Part shown: positions 1 through 6,571 of the stretch, in pieces
How the letters are laid out: the number at the start of each line of letters is the position of its first letter
How positions within the stretch are numbered: position 1 is the stretch's first letter
Assembly: GCA_027729925.1 (NCBI GenBank)
Contig: JAQCEB010000009.1
Span: 1-26,914, forward strand
Direction: 5' to 3'
Source of the DNA: Actinomycetota bacterium
Lineage (GTDB): Bacteria; Actinomycetota; Acidimicrobiia; Actinomarinales; Actinomarinaceae
DNA length: 26,914 nucleotides
Notes under the pieces: generated by a model
The model's input: only the letters and a program-made list of their open reading frames with translations
What the model was told of the DNA's origin: nothing
Database searches by the model: none
Made by a program: the position numbers and the translations under genes

Positions 1-548
1 ACTGCGTCTTTCTTTTTATTAATTTCTACTTGTTCTTCTGAAGTTATTTCAGATTTTGTATCTATTCCATAGTCTTTATAAAGTGCATTTAACATTGATG
101 ATGTTACTTCGTCAAAAGTACTGTCTGGAATGAAGTCTGGACTTGCATAACCTAAATAAACTAGAGCCTCTTCAAGTTGTAAAATATCAGGACCAGAATC
201 TGAAGTAAGGTCTAATGTTCTATAAAAAGGTGTGCTTCCTTGTAACAAAATAACTGGTTTGTTATCGACTGAATACAAAACTCCTCCAAATGTTATAACA
301 CTGCCTTCATTTGGTAAATAAGTAACAACTCCAGAAATTGTAGATTTGAGTATAGATTTATCTGTCTTTCTTAACGTTCCGTTATAATCTTCTTTTGTTT
401 CTAAATCTCCTCTCTTAATTGCTACAGTTGTTAGCTCAAGTGTCTTGCTAGTTTTTGATGAGGTAGAGTTTTGAAAACCAAAATAGTAGCCACCATAAGT
501 AGCTACAGCTATCAATATAACTATTGTTAAAAATTTTTTATTTAGCAT
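1..548 (-). CDS. HlyD/MacA-like efflux adaptor with peptidoglycan-binding-like segment (3' part outside window)
   Basis: I translated this by hand: an ATG at 548 opens a frame that stays open to the window edge (182 codons). It begins MLNKKFLTIVILIAVATYGG, one N-terminal membrane anchor. A short beta-rich stretch follows (GDLETKEDYNGTLRKTD, then STISGVVTYLP), as in periplasmic adaptor subunits where the biotinyl-lipoyl hairpin begins. Around residues 110-155 the pattern DILQLEEALVYLGY plus PDSTFDEVTSSMLNALYKDYG resembles a peptidoglycan-binding-1 repeat, an insertion common in actinobacterial adaptors of MacAB-type ABC exporters. In that family the protein links an inner-membrane ABC transporter to the envelope. 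The preceding lipoprotein gene is of a kind often found next to such exporters. The transporter genes themselves would lie outside the window. The class is fairly certain; the substrate is unknown. Confidence 0.7.
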   Translation of the reverse strand, partial: MLNKKFLTIVILIAVATYGGYYFGFQNSTSSKTSKTLELTTVAIKRGDLETKEDYNGTLRKTDKSILKSTISGVVTYLPNEGSVITFGGVLYSVDNKPVILLQGSTPFYRTLDLTSDSGPDILQLEEALVYLGYASPDFIPDSTFDEVTSSMLNALYKDYGIDTKSEITSEEQVEINKKKDA

Positions 549-587
549 AATCCCAATTTACAAATTTAATTATAAAAGTTATCAAAA

Positions 588-1214
588 TTAACCTCTTGGA
601 CCCATTCCAGGCCCACCGCCTGGTCCTTCAGGTCTTTCTAAACCTAGTTCGTCAAAGCAATTCTCAACTGTAGTTCTTACTTCTTGCATATCTACATTTG
701 CTGTTTGAGAAAGTGATCTTATAATTTCTCTCAATCCCGTTTCAGTATTGGGATCTTGAACTTCGTAACCATTTTCTCTTAAGCATTGCGCCATTTTGAG
801 CTCATCATCTAACCTTGCTGCTACAACAGCTGGGTCTTCAAATTGAGTTTCAGAAAAAAGCGGTAAATTATTTTCTTCTGCACATGCTCTAATCTCTTCA
901 AACATTTGTTGTCTATCACCCTCGTTTTCAGGACCCATTTGCTGTCTAAATCCTTCTTCTCTTGAAGGATCTTGGATGTCATAACCTTTTTCACGTAAAC
1001 ATTCAGCAATAATTAACTGTGCATCTTCTGGAGAAATATCTTCTAAAACAGTACTTTCAGTTGTAGTTTCTTGGTTTTGTAATGTTACAACTCCCTGTGA
1101 TTCACTAGAAGAACAGGCCGAAAACAAAAGAACTGTAATAAAAAATACGTTTATATAGTTATTGAATTTCACATCAACTTTCTTTAAGTATGGTAATACA
1201 AGAGCCTTCATCAT
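588..1214 (-). CDS. Lipoprotein with internal Cys-pair duplication, exporter-associated
   Basis: This 208-residue protein has an N-terminal hydrophobic segment ending VLLFSAC, a slightly non-canonical lipobox (Phe at -3) that would lipidate Cys34, so it is probably exported and membrane-anchored. The mature part holds two related units: ECLREKGYDIQDPS near residues 71-84 and QCLRENGYEVQDPN near 143-156. Each is followed about 40 residues later by a second Cys (C72/C111 and C144/C186), suggesting two helical hairpins each closed by a disulfide. The C-terminus is a Gly/Pro-rich tail. The ATG at 1214 overlaps the acyltransferase stop as ATGA. A GTG at 1172 would give a more typical signal peptide length and is a real alternative start. 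Small actinobacterial lipoproteins of this look sit beside HlyD/MacB exporters, as here. Function is unknown. Confidence 0.7.
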   Translation of the reverse strand: MMKALVLPYLKKVDVKFNNYINVFFITVLLFSACSSSESQGVVTLQNQETTTESTVLEDISPEDAQLIIAECLREKGYDIQDPSREEGFRQQMGPENEGDRQQMFEEIRACAEENNLPLFSETQFEDPAVVAARLDDELKMAQCLRENGYEVQDPNTETGLREIIRSLSQTANVDMQEVRTTVENCFDELGLERPEGPGGGPGMGPRG

Positions 1215-2329
1215 AGAAGGCCCTGTTTATTCCTTAATCCAAATAGTGGGCGTAAGTATTTACTATTCTTAACCGCATGATAAATGGTAAGACTCAAGAA
1301 ACAAATGAAAAATAAAGCTATGGGAAATTTAATGACTGGATGTAAGTTAATTTTAGAAAAGTAAAACATTACCAACATTTGAACAGGTAGATGAACAATA
1401 TAAACTGGGTAAACAGCAGTTTTGTAATAAGTTAACTGTGGAGAATCTTTATTTAAATACACAGCACCTAAACCTAACATTAAGAAAATAAAATTAAATG
1501 ACTCAAACGCAATTAGTCTGTTGTCTAAAGCAAAACCACTTTCAAATCCATTAAATAATCTATATATGTAAGACAATGATCCAAGTACTAGGTGTATTTT
1601 CCAATTTCTTTTGTTTGATTCCCAAAAAGCATCCCCCTGTGAAGTTAAAATAATTCCTATCAAAAACCATATAAAACCAAGAACAAATCCATGACTTGTA
1701 TTTGCATACTCTTGGTAATACTTTCCATAATCAACGCTAAAGTCAAACCTTAATTCATTTAAGAGATGGCCTTCCAAAATTACAGGTATAGAAAATAAGA
1801 AAATTCCACCTTGTGTATTTAAAATTTTCGAAAAAATTGTATCTTTTTCCTTGGTATTTGAAATGATTTTTAAAAAGGGAATTGTGATAAGACAAAAAGT
1901 TAGGATATACAATACAAACCACATGTGTAGGCCGTTGTACTCAAATACAATAGCAACTAAGTTGCTTACTTTGTAAAAAAACGAAAAACCATAGAATTTT
2001 GCAGTTATGTAAGCTGATAAGCTGGCAAACACTAGGGATCCAAAAACCCACGGTATGCCCAATACTTTTAATCTCTCTTTTAATATTTTGGTTTGTGATC
2101 TTTTAGAAAAAGAAAGTCTTAACGCTATTCCGGCAATTAAAAATACAAGAGGTATTCTCCAAGAATTTAGAAGATTTAAAATTATCCAAATTTCTTCTAC
2201 AACTCTTATGTTTTGAACAAATAAAATATTTCTTGCATTGTATGTAAATGATTGGCCAAGATGATAAAAAATCAACAAAAATAGTGCTATTGACCTTAAT
2301 GCGTCAATATCATATCTTCTCTTGTTCAT
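1211..2329 (-). CDS. Acyltransferase 3 family membrane protein
   Basis: The 372-residue product has about ten hydrophobic segments and opens with RRYDIDALRSIALFLLIFYH, the usual first helix of acyltransferase-3 proteins (OafA, OpgC, WecH-like). The conserved Arg and His of that helix are present. GLHMWFVLYILTF near residues 134-146 and YPVYIVHLPVQML in the last third are further family marks. These enzymes move acyl or succinyl groups onto envelope sugars or lipids across the inner membrane. The acceptor cannot be told from sequence; the closest general look is the OpgC-like branch. The gene follows the thioesterase by 24 bases, within which lies a perfect TATAAT, so it may have its own promoter. 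It overlaps the lipoprotein gene by four bases. Confidence 0.85.
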   Translation of the reverse strand: MNKRRYDIDALRSIALFLLIFYHLGQSFTYNARNILFVQNIRVVEEIWIILNLLNSWRIPLVFLIAGIALRLSFSKRSQTKILKERLKVLGIPWVFGSLVFASLSAYITAKFYGFSFFYKVSNLVAIVFEYNGLHMWFVLYILTFCLITIPFLKIISNTKEKDTIFSKILNTQGGIFLFSIPVILEGHLLNELRFDFSVDYGKYYQEYANTSHGFVLGFIWFLIGIILTSQGDAFWESNKRNWKIHLVLGSLSYIYRLFNGFESGFALDNRLIAFESFNFIFLMLGLGAVYLNKDSPQLTYYKTAVYPVYIVHLPVQMLVMFYFSKINLHPVIKFPIALFFICFLSLTIYHAVKNSKYLRPLFGLRNKQGLL

Positions 2330-2336
2330 TTGTCTA

Positions 2337-2342
2337 ATTATA
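2337..2342 (-). promoter_or_regulatory. Probable -10 element for acyltransferase gene
   Basis: On the minus strand a perfect TATAAT sits seven bases before the ATG at 2329. Transcription would then start at or next to the first base of the start codon, that is, a leaderless message. I see no convincing -35 hexamer 16-18 bases upstream, and no Shine-Dalgarno sequence fits in the gap. Confidence 0.45.
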
Positions 2343-2353
2343 AAATTTATTTG

Positions 2354-2788
2354 TTATTTATTCTGTAGTTGAGATTTTAATTCTTCAGTTATAGGAGTTG
2401 GCTTCATGGTTAACTGATCGGTGTATACATGCACCGCTTCACAACTGCTAACTAATTCACTAGTGTCTTTTAAAAACATACCCATAACCCATGTCATACT
2501 TGTATTGCCAATGCTTTTCACCTTTACTCCGATTTCAACTTGGTTATCAAAATATAATGGTTTGTTATATTGAACCAATAGTTGAACTGTGTGGAAATCT
2601 TTGTTTGTTTCTTCAATGTCTTTTAAGTAGTCGTAATTAATAAACTTAAAGTATGCTGTAATTGCTTGGTCAAAAAATGCAACATGGTTTGCGTTATGCA
2701 TTACACCTTGTGGATCGAGTTCGTAATATCTTACAGTTGCTTCCCAGAATGCCTCAAAATCGTTTCTGGAAAGTTCTATTTTTGACAT
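2354..2788 (-). CDS. Acyl-CoA thioesterase, 4HBT hotdog family
   Basis: The 144-residue protein is the normal length for a single hotdog domain. The segment RYYELDPQGVMHNANHVAFF (residues about 20-39) matches the YbgC/4HBT active-site region, with the catalytic-type Asp in ELDPQG and the HNANH loop. The later strand pattern (VQLLVQYNKPLYFDNQVEIG) also fits. Such enzymes hydrolyse acyl-CoA thioesters in the cytoplasm; chain-length preference is not readable. The start codon directly follows the stop of the phosphofructokinase gene (TAG then ATG), so the two are almost certainly co-transcribed and translationally coupled. There is no obvious pathway link to the sugar enzymes upstream. Confidence 0.85.
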   Translation of the reverse strand: MSKIELSRNDFEAFWEATVRYYELDPQGVMHNANHVAFFDQAITAYFKFINYDYLKDIEETNKDFHTVQLLVQYNKPLYFDNQVEIGVKVKSIGNTSMTWVMGMFLKDTSELVSSCEAVHVYTDQLTMKPTPITEELKSQLQNK

Positions 2789-3991
2789 CTAGACAAATAA
2801 TTGAGTTTTTGGTTCTATTCCACCTGTTAACGGCATTGCATATTCAAAAAAGTCATTAGTAACATAAGGTTTAGTTTCATCAAGAAACTCTGGGGGCATA
2901 TCTTTTGTATGTTTTGCAACTTTATGTAAGTCAACCACATCAACATCACAAAAATATTTTTCAGAGAACTGTCGTTTCAAAACAACTGAACCACTGTCTC
3001 TTTCTTGTGACGCAACAACAGCATATTGACCAACTCTTTCAGCTTCTTCTGCATCCACTTCGGATACGTCTGCTAAAAAAGAACGTTGTAAATAACCAAA
3101 AGTGTCTGCTCTAACTCTTGCTCCGTCTATGTGCTCTGAAACTAAATTGGTTAATGTATCTCCAAGTGCACCCGAACCTGAAAGCTGAACGTTTCCATGA
3201 CTATCTTTTTTTCCAGCAAGACCTGATCCTGATTCTTTTGCATAGGTTTGTAAAAAATACTCTCCATTTTCATTGTGAATTCCTTCAGAAACAGCAACGA
3301 CACAGCGACCTAGAGAATCATATACCTCTTTAACTTCTTTAAGAAAATTTTCAATTTTAAAAACTTTTTCTGGAACATAAACCAAGTGAGGTCCATCGTT
3401 TTCATTTGATTTCCCAAGTGTGCTAGCAGCTGTTAACCATCCAGCATGTCTACCCATAAGAACATTAATTTTTATACCTTTCAAACTTCTGTTATCTGCA
3501 TCATCGCCTTGAAACGCATGTGCAACAAATCTTGCAGCTGATCCGTATCCTGGACAGTGGTCGGTTTCTAGTAAGTCATTATCAATAGTTTTTGGAATAT
3601 GAAATGCTTTCATCTCATAACCTATTTTTTTTGCTCCTTCTGAGACCAGGTTCGCTGTTTCAGCTGAGTCGTTTCCTCCAATGTAGAAAAAGTTTCGAAT
3701 TCCTTCTTGTTCAAAAATTTCTACTAATTGTTCTATATCTTTATCAGTAGGTTTTTTTCTAACCGAACCTAAAGCAGCGGCTGGAGTTTTACCAATTCCA
3801 TATAGCTGACTTTCGTTAAGACTAGAGAGGTCAACAAAATCTTTTTTCAACATGCCTTGCAACCCATGCCTTGCCCCAATAACTTGATCAAAGTCTGCTT
3901 GAACAGCTTCTTTTATGAAACCAACAAGAGATTTATTTATTACAGCAGTTGGACCACCTGACTGTCCAATTATTGCCTTACCTTTTGGCAT
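2789..3991 (-). CDS. pfkA: 6-phosphofructokinase, probably pyrophosphate-dependent
   Basis: This 400-residue PfkA-family enzyme interconverts fructose 6-phosphate and fructose 1,6-bisphosphate. The N-terminal GQSGGPTAVIN loop, PKTIDND (residues 133-139, catalytic Asp137), HCPGYGSAARF and MGRHAGW (179-185) are all present. Phosphoryl-donor residues argue for pyrophosphate rather than ATP: the GGDG motif of ATP enzymes reads GGND (105-108), with Asp in the position that blocks ATP binding, and the PGTIDND Gly is replaced by Lys134. The PPi enzyme is reversible and could serve glycolysis and gluconeogenesis. The gene lies three bases downstream of the DUF2090 aldolase gene and abuts the thioesterase, forming one operon behind a cobalamin riboswitch. 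Donor specificity is an inference from known family residues. Confidence 0.92.
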   Translation of the reverse strand: MPKGKAIIGQSGGPTAVINKSLVGFIKEAVQADFDQVIGARHGLQGMLKKDFVDLSSLNESQLYGIGKTPAAALGSVRKKPTDKDIEQLVEIFEQEGIRNFFYIGGNDSAETANLVSEGAKKIGYEMKAFHIPKTIDNDLLETDHCPGYGSAARFVAHAFQGDDADNRSLKGIKINVLMGRHAGWLTAASTLGKSNENDGPHLVYVPEKVFKIENFLKEVKEVYDSLGRCVVAVSEGIHNENGEYFLQTYAKESGSGLAGKKDSHGNVQLSGSGALGDTLTNLVSEHIDGARVRADTFGYLQRSFLADVSEVDAEEAERVGQYAVVASQERDSGSVVLKRQFSEKYFCDVDVVDLHKVAKHTKDMPPEFLDETKPYVTNDFFEYAMPLTGGIEPKTQLFV

Positions 3992-3994
3992 TTA

Positions 3995-4903
3995 TTAGTT
4001 ACCGTTTTGATAAACAGAGATAAAACTTAAGTAAGAGTTTGCAATTTCAGAAACAGCTTGTTCTCTTGATTTGTCTCCAGCATGCCAACCCTTTAATGAA
4101 TCCCAAAAAATAGATCTTCCTATTGCAAATCCTTTATATCCATCAACTGAAGCTCCTGCTCTAAGCCATTCGTTAACTTTCTCGTCGTTTGCACCCCTAC
4201 CAAGAACGACAGCAATAACGTCTTCTCTGCCACCACTTTTTATAACAGATGCAACTTTTTCACATGCTTCTTTAGTATCTAAACCTTCGATCTTCCAAAT
4301 ATCTGGATCTGCTCCTTTTTCTCTCATTTCCTCAACAACCTGCACAGCAAGCTTGGGTCTAATTTCAGAATCATATCTAGCTTGATCTCCATCAACGCTA
4401 GCAAGTTGAGCATCTGAAGCTGGGACTAAAAATTCTAGTAAAAATTTTCTACCGTTGTCATCTAACCAATCTGAGAGTGTTTTAATTCTAGAGCCTTGAA
4501 TTTCTCTTGTTTCGGCTGGGTCGTCTGGATTCCACCTAACCAGTATTTTTACAAAATCAGCACCGACTTCTTCAATTTTGTTTCCAAAATCATCACCGTA
4601 TTCAAAATCAAATATTTTTTGACCGGATTTTTCTACCGGAGCTGCAAACTTTATTCCAAGTTCTTTAGCTTTTTGTTGTACCTGTAAACCAAATGCTTCA
4701 TCAACTAGAATTGCTGGATCTCCACCTGATATTCCAGCGTTTTTTGCATTTAAAAAACCATCGAAAATTATATTTTTCATCTCGGAAACTCTATTTATTT
4801 CTTCTTGGGAGGGTTCTCTACCTTCTACCCCAAGCAAACCTTTAGTCAACGTTCCTCGGTGGTCAAACGCAAGAATATATAGATCGTTGTTATAGCCTTT
4901 CAT
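3995..4903 (-). CDS. DUF2090-family class I aldolase (LacD/IolC-C-terminal-like)
   Basis: The 302-residue protein starts LYILAFDHRGTLTKG, the signature of the DUF2090 family, and has a TIM-barrel strand pattern: AAPVEKSG, ADFVKILVRWNPDD, FLLEFLVPASDAQL, DIWKIEGLD, IAVVLGRGAND, GFAIGRSIFWDSL. Lys204 in DIWKIEGLD is the best candidate for the Schiff-base lysine; Lys119 is a second. Characterised relatives include the aldolase domain fused to IolC, which cleaves 2-deoxy-5-keto-gluconate 6-phosphate, and tagatose-bisphosphate aldolases. Here the protein is free-standing, with no inositol genes nearby, but lies three bases upstream of a PPi-phosphofructokinase. That context makes fructose 1,6-bisphosphate a plausible substrate. 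The start codon overlaps the BtuF-like gene by four bases (ATGA). Confidence 0.85.
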   Translation of the reverse strand: MKGYNNDLYILAFDHRGTLTKGLLGVEGREPSQEEINRVSEMKNIIFDGFLNAKNAGISGGDPAILVDEAFGLQVQQKAKELGIKFAAPVEKSGQKIFDFEYGDDFGNKIEEVGADFVKILVRWNPDDPAETREIQGSRIKTLSDWLDDNGRKFLLEFLVPASDAQLASVDGDQARYDSEIRPKLAVQVVEEMREKGADPDIWKIEGLDTKEACEKVASVIKSGGREDVIAVVLGRGANDEKVNEWLRAGASVDGYKGFAIGRSIFWDSLKGWHAGDKSREQAVSEIANSYLSFISVYQNGN

Positions 4904-5829
4904 ATTTTCTCCTTAGTTTTTCTATTGACTCTTTTTAAACCAAAATTAAATATAAATATAAAAACCAATATTGATATTAACAAATACACGGTCTGCATTT
5001 CTGTTTTTTTATTAGATTCTCCTAGAGTTAATACTAGATTTTCTACAAGTTGGAGTGTTGTTGTCCCCCAATTGTTTGCTAGGTTTTCATCTAAAAAATA
5101 TACGTTTCCAGCCGAAACAGCTTTTAAGTCATTCCATCCAGGTCTAGTAGATAGATCTTTGTTGAGATAATCTGAGTGCCCAACAATAATAAAATCAGGG
5201 TTTGCTTCAATAACTTTTTTATCAGTATATTGTGGATATCCAGAACCATAGATATCTACCTCTAGGTTTGCGATATTGGTTACCCCTAAGGTGTTATAAA
5301 TATCACCAATTAAAGCATTTTGATTAACAGTGTAAAGACCGTAGGAATATCCAATCTCATGAAAAACTGAAACTTTACCGAAATTATTATTTTTAATTAG
5401 AGAATTTATTTTTGTCTTCATTTCGTCGACAATAAACGAGGCTGTTTGCTCTTTCTGTACTAGTTCTCCAACTTTTTGAATTTGAAAATAAACTTCTTCT
5501 AAGTTTTTAGCTGGTGGTAAAACTATATAATTAATGTTGTTTTTTTCTAGTCCTTCAATAATGTTATTGAAATCAAACGCTATGACTACTAAGTCAGGAT
5601 CTAATGGTTTTAAATCTTCTGCTGATACTGTGTAAGCATCTATTCTCTTAATTGGTAAATCTGTTTGATAAAAAGAGTCAATTCCAACAAGGTTTTCTGC
5701 TGCACCAAGCGAATCAATAATTTCTGTATGAGTAGTAGATAATGAAACAATTTTTATATCAGAAGCATTGTCACTTGTATTTGTGCACATAGAAAAAATT
5801 GCTGCAAGTATAAATATTTTAAGCTTCAT
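4900..5829 (-). CDS. BtuF-like cobalamin-binding protein with C-terminal membrane anchor
   Basis: The 309-residue protein has the periplasmic-binding (Fe/B12, PF01497) pattern: IVSLSTTHTEIIDSLGAAE near the start, DPDLVVIAFDF, a long central helix, then NPDFIIVGHSDY, the Trp-containing GWNDLKAVSAGNVYFLDE and a final helix. A short N-terminal hydrophobic segment (KIFILAAIFSMC) resembles a signal peptide, but Met before Cys does not fit a lipobox. The last about 30 residues form a strong transmembrane helix (VYLLISILVFIFIF) followed by a basic tail, so the binding domain is probably tethered by its C-terminus. A cobalamin riboswitch directly upstream supports vitamin B12 as ligand. No BtuC or BtuD gene is adjacent. 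A good ribosome site (GAGAAGGA) precedes the ATG. Confidence 0.85.
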   Translation of the reverse strand: MKLKIFILAAIFSMCTNTSDNASDIKIVSLSTTHTEIIDSLGAAENLVGIDSFYQTDLPIKRIDAYTVSAEDLKPLDPDLVVIAFDFNNIIEGLEKNNINYIVLPPAKNLEEVYFQIQKVGELVQKEQTASFIVDEMKTKINSLIKNNNFGKVSVFHEIGYSYGLYTVNQNALIGDIYNTLGVTNIANLEVDIYGSGYPQYTDKKVIEANPDFIIVGHSDYLNKDLSTRPGWNDLKAVSAGNVYFLDENLANNWGTTTLQLVENLVLTLGESNKKTEMQTVYLLISILVFIFIFNFGLKRVNRKTKEKI

Positions 5830-5859
5830 TATTTCCTTCTCTCGAGGTTGTTATAAAAA

Positions 5860-5936
5860 CACTAAAGTCGACCTGACTTATCTTTCGAATCACAGTTGCG
5901 GGACAGTACTAGGTTTTCACTAGTTTCGCTTTAATG
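5860..5936 (-). promoter_or_regulatory. Cobalamin (B12) riboswitch, compact form
   Basis: On the minus strand the RNA contains GTCCCGCAACTGTGA (5890-5904), a near-exact B12 box, preceded by AGTGAAAACCTAG and followed by AAGTCAGGTCGACTT, which corresponds to the conserved AGYCAGGAGACC hairpin. The whole is closed by an 8-bp stem, CATTAAAG (5929-5936) with CTTTAGTG (5860-5867), containing one G-U pair. An inner hairpin ACTAG/CTAGT presents the GTGAAAA loop. The aptamer is short, so it looks like the small class. The remaining 30 bases before the ATG carry the ribosome site GAGAAGG and no T-tract terminator, which favours control of translation. It lies between DUF3566 and the BtuF-like gene. 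Confidence 0.85.
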
Positions 5937-5962
5937 TTTCGTTAAAAAATACTAGCAGGAAG

Positions 5963-6571
5963 TTAGAAATCTTCTTCTTGGTTATCAGTATTTTTTAATG
6001 TATCCATCAAAGTTGGTTCTTCAATATTTCTTGGTACATCTGGTCGAGGAAGGTCTGAACTTGGATATTCAATTCTAACTTCGGGCTCCTCTTTTTTTTC
6101 TGGTTTTAAGTTTTTAACTGTCTTTACGAGAGACATTAAAACTGTTTCTTTTTGAGTGTCTTTCTCTTTAGGTTTAGTTGGGTTTTTCTGTTCAACTCCA
6201 TCGTTATAGGTTTCCTCAAGTACAATTACCTCAATTCCCCCCACTAAATCTGAAACTAAATTATAGAAAAATGCTGCAATTGTTGCTAAAGCTGTTTGAG
6301 TTAACATATACACTGCTGCAAGAGAGACAATTGCAGAAAATAGTGGTTCAATGTTTCCAACCAAAGAAGCATCTGCATCAAGTAAAGCAAGTCTTCTAGC
6401 AATATCTTCTAGACCTTGAGGAACGCCAGCGTTTACTAATAGCACCCAAAGTATTGAAATACCTAAAACAACCGTTAACGCAACTACAAAGTTTAAAACT
6501 AATGTTACTTTTAAGACCGTCCATGGGTCTATTTTTCTAATAATTCTTCTAACTCTATTAACTCTTACCAT
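5963..6571 (-). CDS. DUF3566 membrane protein
   Basis: The 202-residue protein begins with a basic stretch (RVNRVRRIIRKIDPWTVLK), then a first membrane helix (VLNFVVALTVVLGISILWVLL), a soluble stretch of about 50 residues, and a second hydrophobic block (AAVYMLTQTALATIAAFFYNLVSDLVGGIEVIV). This arrangement, and its position directly after gyrA, match the DUF3566 family of Actinobacteria (Rv0007 type). Its molecular role is unknown; a membrane or envelope function is likely. The C-terminal 60 residues are charged and Pro/Lys/Glu-rich, probably disordered and cytoplasmic. The start codon shares one base with the gyrA stop (TAATG), so it is translated with gyrA. It is the last gene of the origin-proximal operon before the riboswitch. 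Confidence 0.85.
   Translation of the reverse strand: MVRVNRVRRIIRKIDPWTVLKVTLVLNFVVALTVVLGISILWVLLVNAGVPQGLEDIARRLALLDADASLVGNIEPLFSAIVSLAAVYMLTQTALATIAAFFYNLVSDLVGGIEVIVLEETYNDGVEQKNPTKPKEKDTQKETVLMSLVKTVKNLKPEKKEEPEVRIEYPSSDLPRPDVPRNIEEPTLMDTLKNTDNQEEDF

Noticed and set aside
985..1000. TTTTTCACGTAAACA, resembling parS
   Set aside because: Only one half of the palindrome matches; the other arm has lost the GTGAAAC pattern, and it lies inside a coding frame.
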